Assembly (NCBI GenBank): GCA_944472135.2
Contig: OX235270.1
Span: 118,063,842 to 118,127,841, forward strand
Length of the DNA: 64,000 bases
Source of the DNA: Trichobilharzia regenti
Lineage: Eukaryota > Platyhelminthes > Trematoda > Strigeidida > Schistosomatidae
Reading direction: 5' to 3'
The translations under genes and the position numbers were made by a program. The number at the start of each line of letters is the position of its first letter. Within the stretch, counting starts at the first letter, position 1. A model generated the notes under the pieces. The model ran no database searches, was not told the DNA's origin, and saw only the letters and a list, made by a program, of their open reading frames with translations. Shown one piece after another: positions 1 through 12,235 of this stretch.

Positions 1-2159
1 GGAATGCAAGGAATCAAGGAGAAGAACAGGTTTTTCAGAAAAATAAATATTCCTTAGTCTTATTTCTCTACTGAGCTAGTAAGAAAGGGACATCAATTAT
101 CTAGCAGTTCTGTGACCAATAGTAAAGTTTGAGTAGAAATAGGAGTGCCAAAGCGTTACGTACTAAGCTACTGAACCACATGAACATGCATTACTTGAAA
201 CTTTTGAATTGCCACTTAACCATGTCTCTTGTGATATTGTCGACAGAGTGATAATGTCTTCTTGCTTACACTAAGATGACTTGCGCAGACCATCCTGAAT
301 TTGACTCATTCTAAATAAAATGGACCATTGAAGAGCTTTAGAGGAGTTATTTTTCTCAGTGCTTTGTACTTTATTCTCTTTTTAGCTGCCTTAATCTACT
401 GATGGAATATGTCGCTCAGGAATTCCCTGGTCGATGTTGAAATCTATCGTCCCCAGGAATTCCATGCTGAAAAAGCCTCAAATTGGGAAATTTAAGTTGT
501 GACAGATTTTTTTATCATTCGAATCATAAAATTTAGCAATAAAAATGAAATTTATGCCACTTATCATCAACTTATTACACAAGTATCAATCAATAAATAA
601 ATCCTCATCATTATTTATATCTCCGCAATAGAGATATTATCACTACCATTCGGTAAACAGTTGGCATGAATTTCACATCTTGAATATTAATCACTCTTCT
701 TGTTTAACAAAAGGCATCATATTCAAACAACAAAAGCTATCTTGTAGTAGAATGTCGTTTAACCTTATTTCGTCCTTTTCTCGGCATTATTGTCTTCTAA
801 AATCGATATTTCTTTAAAGCTGATATTTTCTATTGCTGATACTTTTTCGGTGAATATTTTGACCTTAGTTATCTCTTAACCTAAATCTTTGAAAACATAA
901 TAATAATAATAATAGCAATGATAATGTCGGTTAGCCAGATTAAGTTGATCAGTCTGAAATGATGCCTAAGACTAGGATAGACAGACTGACTAACTATTGA
1001 TTGGCTAATAGTTAATTTGATTTTTATTGATTTATTCATATACCCTGCTGAGATAGATAGACATTATTATTCATGAAAGTTAGTTTACAGACAATTCAAA
1101 TTTATTTGTCTGTGTAAATACTCTTAATCTACTATATTTAACCGAAGTGATAAAGACATTTGAGTTGTACTATTTTTGCTGAGCTGAGGTTAATTAGAAA
1201 GAGGGGAACAATGAAGGCAGAAAGACTCAGCTCATCAATGATCTACCCTGGTAAACTGAACTCAGGGAAAAAACCAGCTCAAAAGCACACGATACAAGAC
1301 TGGTTACTTGGCTGTAGAAATAATAGTAAAGAGTCAAATTTAGAAATTGATTGGTAGCTGAATGTTGACTGGCGTTTTTGAAGTCATTTCATGAAATGGT
1401 GTCCATGTACTACCACGGGGTAGATAAGATAAACTTTCAGGACTTCTTTTAGAATCAGTCAAATCTCTATAAATCCAACACTATATTTATTTGTGAAGTC
1501 AGAAATGTTGAGCAAAGAATAATGATAGTTTATGAAAATGTTAGAGAGAAGAGGAATTTACAGCGGCCAAAGGTATAGAATTTTTTCTGAACACGTAAGT
1601 TTGGCTTCCTCAAGTGGATTCCGACGACTCCAGTTACCTGTAAAAGACGAACTCGTTAGGCAAGTTTAGGATTAGTCGGAATACAGTAGGCAGATAACTT
1701 CACATGGTTTATTAACGTCAGTTTTATGTTCAGTATCTACAAGGCAAGCTTAAAATATAGCTAAGAATATATCTTATTCATCCCTTGTTTAGCCATTCAG
1801 GATGATGTTCAGAAACCCAGTGATGAACATGCCTAATTATACACCCAGGGTAATTGACTTAATCAAAGCATATTACTCTGGTTTTGTGCACCATACACTT
1901 TACTAAACTGAGTTTAAATTCCAGAAAAGATGAGAATACGGATCAACTGATAAATGCTTTCTACACCTGCTGCATTTTATTTTAATATTCTTGTTTTTAA
2001 TCATAGGGATGTCTAGGAATAAAATACTGTCATTTCTGTTATCACTGATGGTAACATTTATTGCAGGTTGCACAGCATAACATTTTCAAGGATATTCTTT
2101 AATTCATTCTTGTTTTTCATAATTAAAAGCAAATAATGTATGCCAGAGTTCCTTGTCTT
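1..2159. other. AT-rich non-coding stretch
   Basis: I see no supportable gene here. The sequence is AT-rich with stops in all frames. The only regular feature is a short AAT-type microsatellite near 899-916. A 65-codon open frame at 1160-1357 has no recognisable domain or splice borders and is treated as chance. Confidence 0.6.
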
Positions 2160-2470
2160 TTCTGGCTGCTAGAGGTGGACTCTATCATGGACCCTTCCAG
2201 AGTCAATGAAGTTGAAACAAAGGTTCAGCTACCATTCTATCTACACCTTGTTAGATGATGTTGCGTAGTGTTTCAATTTGATCTGTACATGATTCTCTGT
2301 TACGGGTAGATTTTCGCATCCTGAGCATCTTTCAGTCTTTCCAAAATGATGCGGCTAATTATTTTGCTTCAGATGGACAGGAGCATGATTCTGTGCCGCT
2401 TTTGAACAGGACTGGGTGACACTTCTTTGGCACTTTCAAAGGCAACCTTTCTTACTATCCGCAGCTATAC
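2160..2470 (-). pseudogene. RTE-clade LINE reverse transcriptase remnant, first half
   Basis: The plus-strand text is a degraded relative of 33600-33870, where the RT codes on the minus strand. It covers the region from the FIDFEKAFDSVDR motif through QAGF to the NWRGIMLLS motif. There are many substitutions and stops, so no frame survives. The copy stops near 2470 where Penelope-like sequence begins, and the same element resumes near 3195. It is an old dead copy split by a later insertion. Confidence 0.65.
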
Positions 2471-2830
2471 CTTGACATGACTGTGAGGTCAGCTACATGG
2501 GGCAAAAGAGTAGATCAGGAGTAGTGAGACTGCTTGCCAGAATATAAGAATTTAGATAAGGTCAGAATGATTGAACCAACGAAGATAAGTAATTTAGAAA
2601 AAATCTCAGTAGTTGCACTGCATGCATTAATACACAACTACACAATAGAGTGGGTGGGTCAGAGTCGAAATTATAAAAAGCAACTTAGGTAAGTGGAGAG
2701 AGAGAGAGAGAGAGATTACCGAATCCTGGTTCATCGAGTCTACACCCAACACGTGCAGTAGGAACGACTCAACACAAATACCAGACATATGGAAAAAATT
2801 ATTACCACCAGTCAAATCAGAGTAGGATAA
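2470..2830 (+). pseudogene. Penelope-like element GIY-YIG endonuclease fragment
   Basis: Conceptual translation gives a degraded GIY-YIG domain. SYMGQKSRSG corresponds to KYIGQTSRTG in the PLE at 13.5-15.1 kb. ISVVALHALIHNYTIEW corresponds to the SSAIALHAVTHNHTIGW segment there, and the end is PDIWKKLLP. The YIG motif reads YMG. A GA microsatellite (2694-2716) and several stops interrupt the frame. Homology to the 13.5 kb copy and the position inside a split RTE both mark it as an inserted PLE 3' piece. Confidence 0.7.
2694..2716. repeat. (GA)n microsatellite
   Basis: Uninterrupted GA repeat of about 11 units inside the decayed PLE fragment. It adds a frame-breaking run to the endonuclease. 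Confidence 0.9.
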
Positions 2831-2859
2831 TAAATTACGTTAAAATCCTATTTCAAATC

Positions 2860-3195
2860 ACATTATAACATTTTAACAAGCTACTTATTTTTACTTGAAA
2901 ACATCTTATTCTCCATTTATTGACTTACAACAGTCGTCATATTTCCCATCTTGTTGTATTTGATTGATAACACTAATATTATTTCCGAATGTACTTTATC
3001 TTATATTGATTTTATTCAAATTTCTAGTCAATTTCTACTCATGTATATAAATGAAGACAGACAGTTGTGTGATTAATACCTTGATATGATGGTTATGAGT
3101 GGTAATAAATTGTGGTGGAAAGGTGGTCATCAGTTAATATTACTGTACAACAATGTGAGACTTTATCACAGTAGGATTTTAGCCATAATGAAGTT
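2860..3195 (+). repeat. PLE 3' terminal (pseudo-LTR-like) sequence
   Basis: The stretch around 3075-3185 (with TATGATGGTTATGAG and ACTGTACAACAATGTGAG) recurs in the opposite orientation at 39728-39790. It also recurs diverged at 13465-13545, just past the endonuclease of the PLE at 13.5-15.1 kb. The shared position downstream of two GIY-YIG domains suggests it is the terminal repeat of this PLE family. The boundary with the RTE remnant is near 3195. Confidence 0.5.
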
Positions 3196-3545
3196 ATCGG
3201 CAGCTATATTTGCTTCTCTCCACACCTTCTTCAGTAGTGTAGTAAGCACATCTGCTAGGGTCTCTGAGTTCGCTTTCTGTGCTTCAGGGGGAATTCTATC
3301 TGGACCTCATGCGCTCTCAGCTTTCAGTAAATTTACTGCCTTCAAGTTTTCTCTTTCCATTGGACGGTTGATGTTCACTGGTAGGTTGTGGTCAACTCAA
3401 AAGTCCTTTGAAGTGATCAGTTCAGTGTTTCCCTATTCCTTCTTATTGGTAGTCGGGTTTCATTCACTACCTGACAGTGGTTTCATCTGTGTTGATCTTT
3501 TTCCAGACAGCGACACTGTTATTTGATAAAGTGTTTGGTGAATGG
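3195..3545 (-). pseudogene. RTE-clade LINE reverse transcriptase remnant, second half
   Basis: Homologous to 20990-21350 and 33900-34110. The minus strand encodes the run from the thumb-proximal linker to the conserved GPDGIPPEAL segment and the KVWKEGK-like segment. Stops and changes abound. It continues the RTE copy interrupted at 2470. The open frame on the plus strand (3086-3526) is a shadow of it. Confidence 0.65.
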
Positions 3546-4145
3546 CATATATTCATAGAAAAACAGAAAAACCTTACATTGAAATTCTATCTTCCATTCA
3601 TGCTTTCCAGATTGTTTTACAAGTATCTTTTATGTCTCTGCTTTTCAACTTAATCTATCACTATGTGATTTAAGATTCTTGTAGAAGACATCACAAATAA
3701 CATACTACTTATGAATTCTTATCAGTAGTAAAAGCCACATCGCCTCCTGGATTGCAGTGGAGAATAATTATATCTTTCATTTTACTTTGTGCCCTGAAGT
3801 TTCTGAGTCGAGCAGCTAGCACATTCCCAAGCTTCCCCCTATTCATGCTTTGAACAGTTTAGTAAACTAGGGCAGATTAGTTTGAACAAAGCAACAACTA
3901 CAGTTTCACCAGAATAAATTGGTACCATCATTTCTTTCGTTGCATTCTCGTCTACAAAAACAATTTTACCACACTTGCACAGAGTTCATTTTAAACAAAA
4001 ATCAATCGATCAATATATGCACACACTAATAATATATACATACATATGTAATATTAAACACTATTCCTAACAACAATAATAATCATACACAATGGAAACT
4101 TTTCAGCATTACGCATTCAGATGAAAGAGAGATGAAAATATCCAG
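3545..4145. other. Non-coding AT-rich stretch
   Basis: No gene or clear repeat recognised. Confidence 0.5.
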
Positions 4146-4435
4146 TTACCAGGGCAAAGAAAGATTGATAACCGCTTCTTTCTAGACGCATAAATCAGGT
4201 TTCAAACGATTGATGGAAATGGCTTCAGAAAGCTTGAGAAATTAGCTCTTTTGTCTATTGATAATTTTGAACAACTTTTCGACGTCCATCTCATGACCCG
4301 TGTCGAGGGTATGCCTGGCGATGGCACTGTTTAAAGCATTTGTTCCCTTTAGACATAAGCTTTTTGGTGCCTGTTCAGAAAATCATAGATATGCCCTTCT
4401 TTCTGTCCTTCCAATGTAACTGCTCCCGGAGATAC
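4146..4435 (-). pseudogene. Penelope-like GIY-YIG endonuclease fragment with three stops
   Basis: Translating the minus strand in one frame gives SGSSYIGRTERR, then a stop, then NALNSAIARHTLDTGHEMD, a second stop, SEAISINRLKPDLCV, a third stop, and a final VINLSLPW followed by a terminator. YIGRT, the ARH.L.TGH segment and the terminal LPW match the PLE endonuclease tails at 16.2 and 52.7 kb. The YIG core is intact but the internal stops make it dead. No RT domain is visible upstream, so this is a truncated copy. Confidence 0.75.
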
Positions 4436-4449
4436 ATGTAAATAAGGCT

Positions 4450-6540
4450 GGATTAGACGATCACAGCAGTTCATCAATAAAATACTTCAGATGATTTCTC
4501 ATTTTGGAAACAAATATAATCATTGGATTTTACCCTACCAGAGACCTTTTTTAAACGTAAAAATGATATTTGAGAGTCGGTAATCTCATGGTAATCGGTT
4601 TAGCTGTTTAATACATGCTCTGCTGATCGTATTCTATCGATCATGGGTTCAATTCGGATATGTGTACAACACTGATTTGTACTCCGGAGCACTTGTGCTC
4701 TTGATTAGAAAAGTAGAAAGGTATAGAGATAAGGTACATGCAGCTTTTTGACATTCATCTGTTCCGAATGTCTGAAACTTTTAGTAGATTAGTTTATCAG
4801 AAGACTTCATTATACAGCCTAAATAAACAAATCTTAAATATGTATTGAAGAATTGACGGAGTGGACAAATTTTTCTACCCAGATGTTAAAACCAACGAGT
4901 TTGGGTTTTAATAATACAGAACGTTTTCATCTATAATATTAAGAATTTTAAGGCGATAATATAGCCTCGCCTGAATAGTTCCAGTTTGAGCGTATACCAC
5001 AAGGGAAAAGGAAGAATCCGTGATGCAAGAGGTAGCATTTAACAGCATTAAATCATGAGGATGCAGTTTCATATGTTCAGATTTGAAGCCTAAAGCCTAC
5101 CTACGATTATTAAGCACCATTTACTGTCACAGAATAGCAAGAACTCTGAAGCCGTGAGAATAGATACCTCAGAGAAGTTTACCAGTTCATTAATTAATGT
5201 CAAGTATTCAAATAAGATATATTACTTATGTCATTATGTGAACATAGCAATGCTATAATAAGTGCCCTTGTTAAGGTATGTCCTAAAACCACTCGAATAT
5301 TACTGTGGCATACAAATTTGTCGATTGTTCTTTAAAACAAGGCAACGTCGTCTGTTTGTCTCACTATCATCATCACTTATGGTGTGAGAATAGTAATTAG
5401 ACTTAGACGAGAGGAAACCTTTATACAGACATCACGTGTACATCAGGTTTTAAAACTATCATACCATCCTTTTGTCCGACATTCCAGACGGATTGTGTGT
5501 CGGAGCAGGGGACAAAAGATAATACATGATACCATATGTCAGCCTAAGGATTTCAGAGACCGATAAGGTGTGGTAGGCCAATCTCAAAATGAAGTGACAT
5601 GCCACCTATAAAGTTTGCCATATATTCTAGCCTTATGGTGTAGAAATCCATTTGACAGATAGGATTTTTTTTCGAATTATTCTACGCTTCATATCTAGAC
5701 TACTAAAAAATTAAGTTGAAAGTCACTGTCTGGACGGTAAAATGGTTAAAATTCGTGTTTTTCCAGAATATTTAATTTATCAGGATTATTTGATTCCAGG
5801 GTTATTTTCACCATTAACTGAAATCATTTAGGAAAAATTTTTTGATCCTCGTTTCAGAATGTCCAGAACTGGACACTCACGAGCCCAGTCCATTTCGGAT
5901 CAATTCCACAAATGTCAACTTACCAGTTGAATACTTTACCATTCAGACGACAGTGTTGAACTTAATGACTCATAAACTCAAATTTCTACGTAATTGTAGC
6001 CAGCGTAGGCAGTCGAGATAGCTTCTCTTCAATAAAACCGGATGCCTGTCGTGAGGTAGAGCTTAACTAAAGCAGCCGCCATCAGAAATAAATTGGGAGT
6101 GAAGAAGCGGTGAGGCTGATAAATTTATTATACAAATTGCGTGGATCTACAAATTCGTTAGGATGATCGGCCCTTATCCAGTCATAATTTAGGCTAACCA
6201 CTAATCAAAACTAAATGATGAGTCTTCCTAGTACAGTGTACTGCTGAAGCGTAGAAATGTAAGACAAGATTGATGTCTACTGGCGCTTGGTTCCAAGTAT
6301 TTCTGTGGTGGATGTTTGTCCTAGTTTCTTGATACCTTAAAGTCATTATAACACTTGAAAAGAATTTGAAAAGTACTTGTACTTTAAATGCATATGCAGG
6401 GTGACTTCACCTTTTCTGCCACTTTCTGAGATATGGTAGTAATAATAATCATAATAATATTATATAATCACTTATAAGCCAGAGTGGCAGAATTATCTTC
6501 TCAACGATTTGCATACACTTTTAAAAAAATTAAATTTTAA
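4450..6540. other. Non-coding AT-rich stretch
   Basis: No domain, splice-bounded exon or clear repeat recognised. Short open frames (for example 5384-5566) look like chance. Confidence 0.5.
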
Positions 6541-6672
6541 TATTTTCCCCTCGATTGATTGGACCGAAGTGTTCGGTCTCGCATTGACATGTCGGCTTCT
6601 TGTGCAGATGCTTCGACGATATCTGGGCATTTAATTAGAAATTAGTTTGTGGATGGTGACTAGCAGTGGAAT

Positions 6673-6715
6673 CCAGGATAACGCGCATTTCGCCCTATTT
6701 AGGACTCGTCACTGG
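6673..6715 (-). ncRNA. Degenerate Sm-alpha hammerhead ribozyme
   Basis: Minus strand: CCAG, then TGACGA where CTGATGA is expected, stem II GTCC with loop TAAATA and GGGC, core GAAA, stem III TGCGCG, and the closing CCTGG. The conserved C of CTGANGA is missing, so cleavage is probably lost. Confidence 0.6.
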
Positions 6716-6859
6716 ATGTATCTGCATTTCCCAGTGAGTGACGATTTTCCCATCATGGCCCAAGTGATCTAGTGGGTAACGCTTTGGCGTTTGGAACTAT
6801 GGGCACTGGGTTCGAGCCTCGGTGGAAACATCATCACTCTCTGGAAGATGCAGAAACAT

Positions 6860-6900
6860 CCAGTTGACGAGTCCCAAATGGGAAATAATGCGCATCCTGG
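6860..6900 (+). ncRNA. Degenerate Sm-alpha hammerhead ribozyme, opposite arm
   Basis: Plus strand: CCAG, TTGACGA in place of CTGANGA, stem II GTCC/loop CAAAT/GGGA, then AATAA where CGAAA is expected, stem III TGCGCA, and the closing CCTGG. The catalytic GAAA is lost. It pairs with the minus-strand copy at 6673-6715. Confidence 0.55.
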
Positions 6901-6929
6901 TTTCCACTGCTAGTCACCATCCGCTATTT

Positions 6930-7900
6930 AGATTTGCATACATGTTACTTTTGATAGTTTTGACAGTAGTAAAGCGAAGAAGAAAAAGTGATTGCAGTGG
7001 TGAATTATTCATGCAATGTTAAATGATGACGGACAACTGAGTTGATATTTAATTTCTTGGAGTGTGGCTGCTCACCAAGAATATTACTTAGGACAGCATC
7101 TCAGTATGTCAACGATCTTCCTACTCACTTCTATAGAATTCATTGATATAGACCAATCAAGATGAAAACATGCATCACATACTGAACAACGATGAATGTT
7201 GTTGGGGAAACTTCAGAATTGAAAGTAAAACAGAATGTCAATCGTATCACGGTCACATTTCATAAATATTCATGTATATGCATGTTGTTAGTTCTTCTTA
7301 AAACAGACTATACATACCTGTTGAGTGGATATGTGAATGCGAAAATCACTCAGTTGACATTAATGACTAATCTTATCTTATTAATAATTCCGTTATTACT
7401 ACACATATAAAATCAGTTTGATTGACCAGGGATATATCAATAATTCGATGGTCTTTAATGAGTTTATATGAGTGAATGCAAAGAAAATAAACAGTGCATC
7501 GCATTGAAAAACTCGAATGATGTAAAAAACAATACACTAATAGTTGTTTCTATAATAGGACCGGAAGTTGACATCTAAACCAACCAATCAAGCAAACCTA
7601 CTACATAAATAAACAAATTTATTATTTTGATGGACAGTGAAATAATTGGTTCGGAGTACTCATAAATGACCACTGATATTACCTAGAAAAAAATAAATAA
7701 ATAAATCACTGAAATCAAGTTTTCAGCTAATAAATTATCCAGTTCCAGGCAAAATTTTTACTTCAGTTCCCTTATCAAACCGAAGTCTTCCAGATCATGA
7801 TATACGTGATTTGCTTGATGCCAAAAATGGTAATCCAGAAAGCAAGCACAAATGCTTGATGTGATTGATTGGTTGATTTGCTTATATAATCACACCAACG
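6930..7900. other. Non-coding AT-rich stretch
   Basis: No gene or known repeat recognised. Confidence 0.5.
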
Positions 7901-7904
7901 AGTT

Positions 7905-8562
7905 ATGCTAATGGAAGGAACCTGAAAGAAACAAACTCCTTTACCTACCTACCCACCTGAGATGCATCGCTTCAACTACAGGCGGAACTGACGGGGATAT
8001 CAAAGCCAGAATCGGAAAAGCAAGACAAGCTTTCATTACTCTCAAGTCTGTGTGGAGGTCAACAGTGCTCAGTATCAAAAATAACATCTGGATTTTCAAC
8101 TCCAATATGAAGTCAGTGCTACTCACCATACGGATCAGAGACTTGCACTGCGCGTCCTGAAGAGCATCCCCAACAAATTTCACACCTTCATTAACAGTCG
8201 TCTTCGCTCAGTACTACTCAAGATCAGATGGCCGACCAGAAAAGATCAGTCACAGAGATCTCTGGGAGCGAACCAACCAAGAACCGACTGTGAAACAAAT
8301 AGGCAGGAAGAAGTGGAAAAAAAACTGGCCATACTCTGAGGAAACCATTAAGTGACATCACTAGACAAGCCATCACTCGAGTGGAACCCGAAAGGGAAGT
8401 GGCGAGTTGGTCGTCCAAGTGTGGGGTGACTTGGAGGAGGTCATGTGAAGAGGAGCCGAAAGCATGTAGGCAGACTTGGAGCCAGGGTAAACCGTTTGCA
8501 GAAAACCGAACACAATGGAGACGTCCAGCTGAAGCCCTATGTCCCTCTAGGAATTAAATGAA
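7905..8562 (+). pseudogene. RTE-clade LINE 3' fragment (RT C-terminus and tail)
   Basis: It begins with a match to the NGRNLKETSFTYLGS segment after the RT domain. It then follows the KARIGKARQAFITLKSVWRS segment, the FINNCLRSILKIRWP segment, the KKWRWIGHTLRKPSSDI segment and the RNQWRRAAEALCSSRN end, all in plus orientation. Several frame changes separate the pieces. It ends near 8560 in AATATTAATA-type tail sequence. It is a 5'-truncated dead copy. The minus-strand open frames here are shadows. Confidence 0.75.
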
Positions 8563-9227
8563 ATAATATTAATAGACGAGTTATGCCTACTAGCCAGACC
8601 GAATTGATGCAATCACCGGACAGCCATTTGGCTTGGGTGCAGACAAGTTTCTCACCCATGTGCCCGCTTCAGAGAGCTGAATCGGCTCAACCCAGTGTTT
8701 TGTGTTTAGATTACTTCGATACGTCAAGGTCTAGTTATACTGGCTGTTTCTCATTAAGTTGCAGAACAACCCATGGGAATCTACATCAGCAACTCGTATC
8801 TATATGTGTATTTGCTTTCAAAAGAGACCTACAGTGCCCAACTTTCTTTCTGTTAGTCTCTGATACACAACTCAACATTGACAGACTGTTAAAAGATGAC
8901 CCATTTTTTAACTTTGCATATTTAAATTAGAAATTTTTGTATATATAATAATTATTTAAACTATCCTGTTAATTTTACTTCTGTTATTGTAATCATTCTT
9001 ATGTAAATAATTCCAACAATTAGACTGCTTACGAGAACCAGTGATCAGTTCTTTCTAATTTCCAGTAATCATTCCTTTCCACGCTTGCATTAAATGAATG
9101 TCATGGTTTTTTTTAGTTAATTAATTGTCACAGGTTTGACACATCAGTGTAGCAAAAAAGAGTATATTAAATATAATTATTCCATTCTGTACCAACAGTC
9201 CGTGATGATTTGTAACTTCTATTTTGG

Positions 9228-9400
9228 AGAACCACTGGAAAACCTGAGAGTACTAGACACCTGTTTCGTCGTAGTTTGGGATTCTTCAGTGGTACGCACC
9301 CGCCGGGATTCAAACCCAGGACCTTCTGGTTACAAGACGAGCTCCTTCATGCAATCAAACAAAATCCCTACAAAACCAATACTTGAAAACTTATATTTTC
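9228..9400 (-). mobile_element. Family B SINE fragment: tRNA-like part plus hammerhead
   Basis: The minus strand carries the end of a tRNA-like region (B-box version GGTTTGAATCC near 9310) followed by a hammerhead relative at 9249-9294. The hammerhead has core CTGAAGA, stem II ATCC/CGAC and GAAA. To the right, 9355-9395 repeats the terminal phrase CAATCAAACAAAATCCCTA that also ends the SINE at 48.2 kb. Confidence 0.65.
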
Positions 9401-9404
9401 TCTA

Positions 9405-10027
9405 ATGTATTTACACTACTCTGTAGAGAAAAAGTAATATAAACACATATTGCTAAATATGTTGTTATCCAATGACAATGAATGTACATCTCCAGCAAAC
9501 TAGCTATCGATTGTGATTCTCTTCCTATGGTTAGATTGTACCAGATTTATAGGCTTCTTTTACTCTACATTTATAAACGTTTTACGTTGCTCTGGACGTC
9601 AGTAGATTCTTTTTAATTCTCACGATGATCCTGTTTTTTTTTTAATTTCTGCCATCATGTTTTCGGCGTACTGTGACAGAGGTTTCCACTGCATTTAGTA
9701 CTCTTGATTTGAGGTTTTTAAGTGTAATCCACTTTTCTTATCTATTTTAGACAGATGTTGTTCTCTGAGCTTTACGTGTAGCAAAGTAAAAATTGAATTT
9801 CTAAATACTCTCCTGAATTTCTCAAAATAAGTCTACATGTATCATACTACTAACCTATGTGAGTAGTTGGAGACCACGTGTATCCGCAAGTACAGCTGTT
9901 TAACCGAACCTGGACGATATGAGCCACAGACTGTTGTTTTATTCGTTTAACGAAAGAGATTATCAGTAGTGCACTCGAATGACTCACCCTACATAAGTTA
10001 CTTAGTGGCACTGTTTTTACTTTACAG
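9405..10027. other. Non-coding stretch before candidate exon
   Basis: No gene recognised. If the exon at 10028-10294 is real, this is intron sequence. The last 16 bases before the exon form a pyrimidine-rich acceptor ending TTTACAG. Confidence 0.45.
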
Positions 10028-10294
10028 ACCTTAGAACTTCAGTTTGAAATCAACACAGAAGACTTTGTATTGAAAAACAATAACAGCTTCGTAGTTAAAC
10101 CATTAAGACCGATGAATGCAACAACACCTCCTGAGCTACAAATTTTTCCGTCATTTTACGATCCTGGAGTTCATTGTTACTATCGAACGTTTGTACACAT
10201 TACTGAAGATGAGCCCAATACAAGTGCGAAACATCTATTCACATATTTTCGAAATAATCATATTCCATATTGGATGAAATGTTTAGAGTTTTAG
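10028..10294 (+). CDS. Candidate 3'-terminal coding exon of an unknown host gene
   Basis: A strong splice acceptor (TGTTTTTACTTTACAG) is followed by 88 sense codons and TAG in phase 0. The predicted peptide starts TLELQFEINTEDFVLKNNN, contains PSFYDPGVHCYYRTFVH, and ends PYWMKCLEF. Composition is ordinary protein, not transposon-like, and matches none of the mobile elements in the window. I do not recognise the family. Earlier exons must lie to the left. I could not identify one, so this could also be an orphaned exon or chance. Confidence 0.45.
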   Translation, partial: TLELQFEINTEDFVLKNNNSFVVKPLRPMNATTPPELQIFPSFYDPGVHCYYRTFVHITEDEPNTSAKHLFTYFRNNHIPYWMKCLEF

Positions 10295-11840
10295 ACTTGA
10301 AAAATTTCATTCTGACTGGCTAATTAGTTATGTAAAATGTCACTGTCATAGTATTCATATTTGTCTGTCATTCCACTCATTCTGAGCTTGATCATATAGC
10401 TGCGAAGTTTCATTGCCCTCCCAGACAACATATCTTCAGAGCTAACTGTAATGTAAAATTATCTGACGGAGATCTGTGTGAATTTGACAAATATTTCAGT
10501 ACAGTTGGTTATTCCTGTAGATTTACTTATGATTGTATCCATCTGAACTAATGTTAATCCTCTTGTTGCCTTAGTGTCATGTTCTGTATTTCTTTACTAA
10601 ATGGGCAGTTTGACTTATATCCACATTTTTATTGATTGTGATTTAACATGAGTATCAGGCCTCAATGATTTCTCTCGCATATTTTGTGTTGTCTCTGTCT
10701 AAGGTTTGTAAATTATCCCCGCTGAAAGATATCCGTATCTTCTGACTACTGGTTTGTATTCATGCATGCGAAGATGAAGTGGGCACCTGATTTTGCAAAT
10801 ATATTGTTTTACTTAAAGTTCATGCAATCTGTATAACATAGGACATCGATATTTTTTCTGTTGGATCTTTTGGTTTACTTAGAACGTGATGAAGAGAACA
10901 TACTGATTTGTGAGCAAAAGCCATTTCAAGTGAATTCAGCATTCTTGAAGTGATTTCAGATGTGTTTTGTTTCCACTTTCAAGGGATGATGCTGTCTTGC
11001 TTTCTAACCCTATTTGATTTTTATCAACCATACCATTCTGCTTCTTTTTTTACTGGCTATTGTATGTGAATATTAATAGACTGATAGTTATAAAACTTGA
11101 AGAATGATAAAACTATCAGAAATAACAATTCATTTTAATGATTCTCGTTTCAAATAATTTTCGCGGATATTTTAATTACTTTGTGTATTTATTCAATAAG
11201 TTTTTGACAGTTTTAACAAAATTCTAATTCTAGAATATTTTATTTAATAAATGAATTCATTGCATGGTCATAATTTATAAGTTAAAACTTTTTTTTCTAG
11301 TTTTTATGGCGTCATAATTGAATAATGCGAATGTTGGACCCAAAAAATACATTATTGAGATATGAAGTTGTGTGTAAGAGAACTAGTAACTCTCTCTGAC
11401 CTGCTATCAGAAAACCTCAGGGGATTGTAAAAGTAAAGTGAGTCAAATATGAAAAAGAATAGTTAACAATACACAGAAAATGAAAGAAGAATTGTTGCTG
11501 TCATTTCGATTTGACTTGATAGCCTTTCACTTATGAAGACACTGGTGAGTACGCTGATAACGTTAAACACTACAACAGGTTGGAGTATTGTTCTCTGATA
11601 CAAGACTTTGAAGTAATGGAGGAGATTTTTAACTCAGACAGAAGTTTCCATTGGAAAAACTGCATACCTTTTCTTGTCTTTCTAAACAATACTTCTACAA
11701 TAAGCGTTACAAGTTGTAGTGTAAAATCTGAAGGTGTATTAACAGTAGGTGTGAAATAAATCATTAGCATTGCTTATTTATACTTGTGGTTCTTTGCTGA
11801 TGTTATCTGTCCATCAGTAAATCGTTGGTACAAACTTTGT
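10295..11840. other. AT-rich stretch, possible 3' UTR then intergenic
   Basis: No gene recognised. The first part may be the 3' untranslated region of the exon ending at 10294. Confidence 0.4.
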
Positions 11841-11844
11841 ACTA

Positions 11845-12235
11845 GCTCAAAAACGTCTCACCATATATGGAGAACAATTCTGCGGTGCTATTGAAACCTC
11901 TAAGAATAGACATTGCCCATAACCCAATATAATCACTTCAAATTAAACGATTACAACTAAAAGCTGCAGCAGTGGGAGAAGACAATAGCAACATCATCTG
12001 CAAAATCAATTATAGCAACCGTGAAAAGCAATATATCCGTCAAAGTAGACGTCCTCTTCGACTTCACATGCATGAACATAAAACAGCTATCAGAAAACAT
12101 AAGAGATATTCTCTGAAATCAATTCATGGAAACAACTACGAACACCATTTTGACTGAAAATTTATTAGACAAAGGGAACAGCAAAAACAACAACGGTCTG
12201 TACAGAATAAGATGATGTAATTCTACTTCGTCGGT
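11845..12235 (+). pseudogene. Penelope-like GIY-YIG fragment with YIG changed to YIR
   Basis: The frame at 11972-12157 reads NIICKINYSNREKQYIRQSR, then RPLRLHMHEHKTAIRKHK and HGNNYEHHFD. This fits a PLE GIY-YIG domain (a KI.C..C..YIGQ..R.L..R..EH pattern) with the motif glycine replaced by arginine. Upstream in another frame, LLKPLRIDIAHNP resembles the RPLGI.VAHKP stretch that precedes the endonuclease in PLEs. The frame ends early after HHFD. It is a truncated, probably inactive copy from a different subfamily than the 13.5 kb element. Confidence 0.6.

Larger units (their letters stand above)
6545..6925. mobile_element. Sm-alpha-type hammerhead SINE, inverted pair around a tRNA-like core
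   Basis: Two diverged hammerhead halves face each other. The left one (6673-6715) reads on the minus strand and the right one (6860-6900) on the plus strand. Flanking text also mirrors: GGATGGTGACTAGCAGTGG on the left is the reverse complement of CCACTGCTAGTCACCATCC on the right. Between them is a pol III-like region with a B-box GGTTCGAGCC at 6808-6818. The arrangement is typical of Sm-alpha family sequence in schistosomes, here as a palindrome. Confidence 0.7.

Noticed and set aside
3086..3526. 146-codon plus-strand open frame
   Set aside because: Antisense to a decayed RTE copy and PLE terminal sequence; the peptide has no domain.
8583..8930. 115-codon plus-strand open frame after an RTE tail
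   Set aside because: No domain, no splice borders and no repeat match; likely chance.
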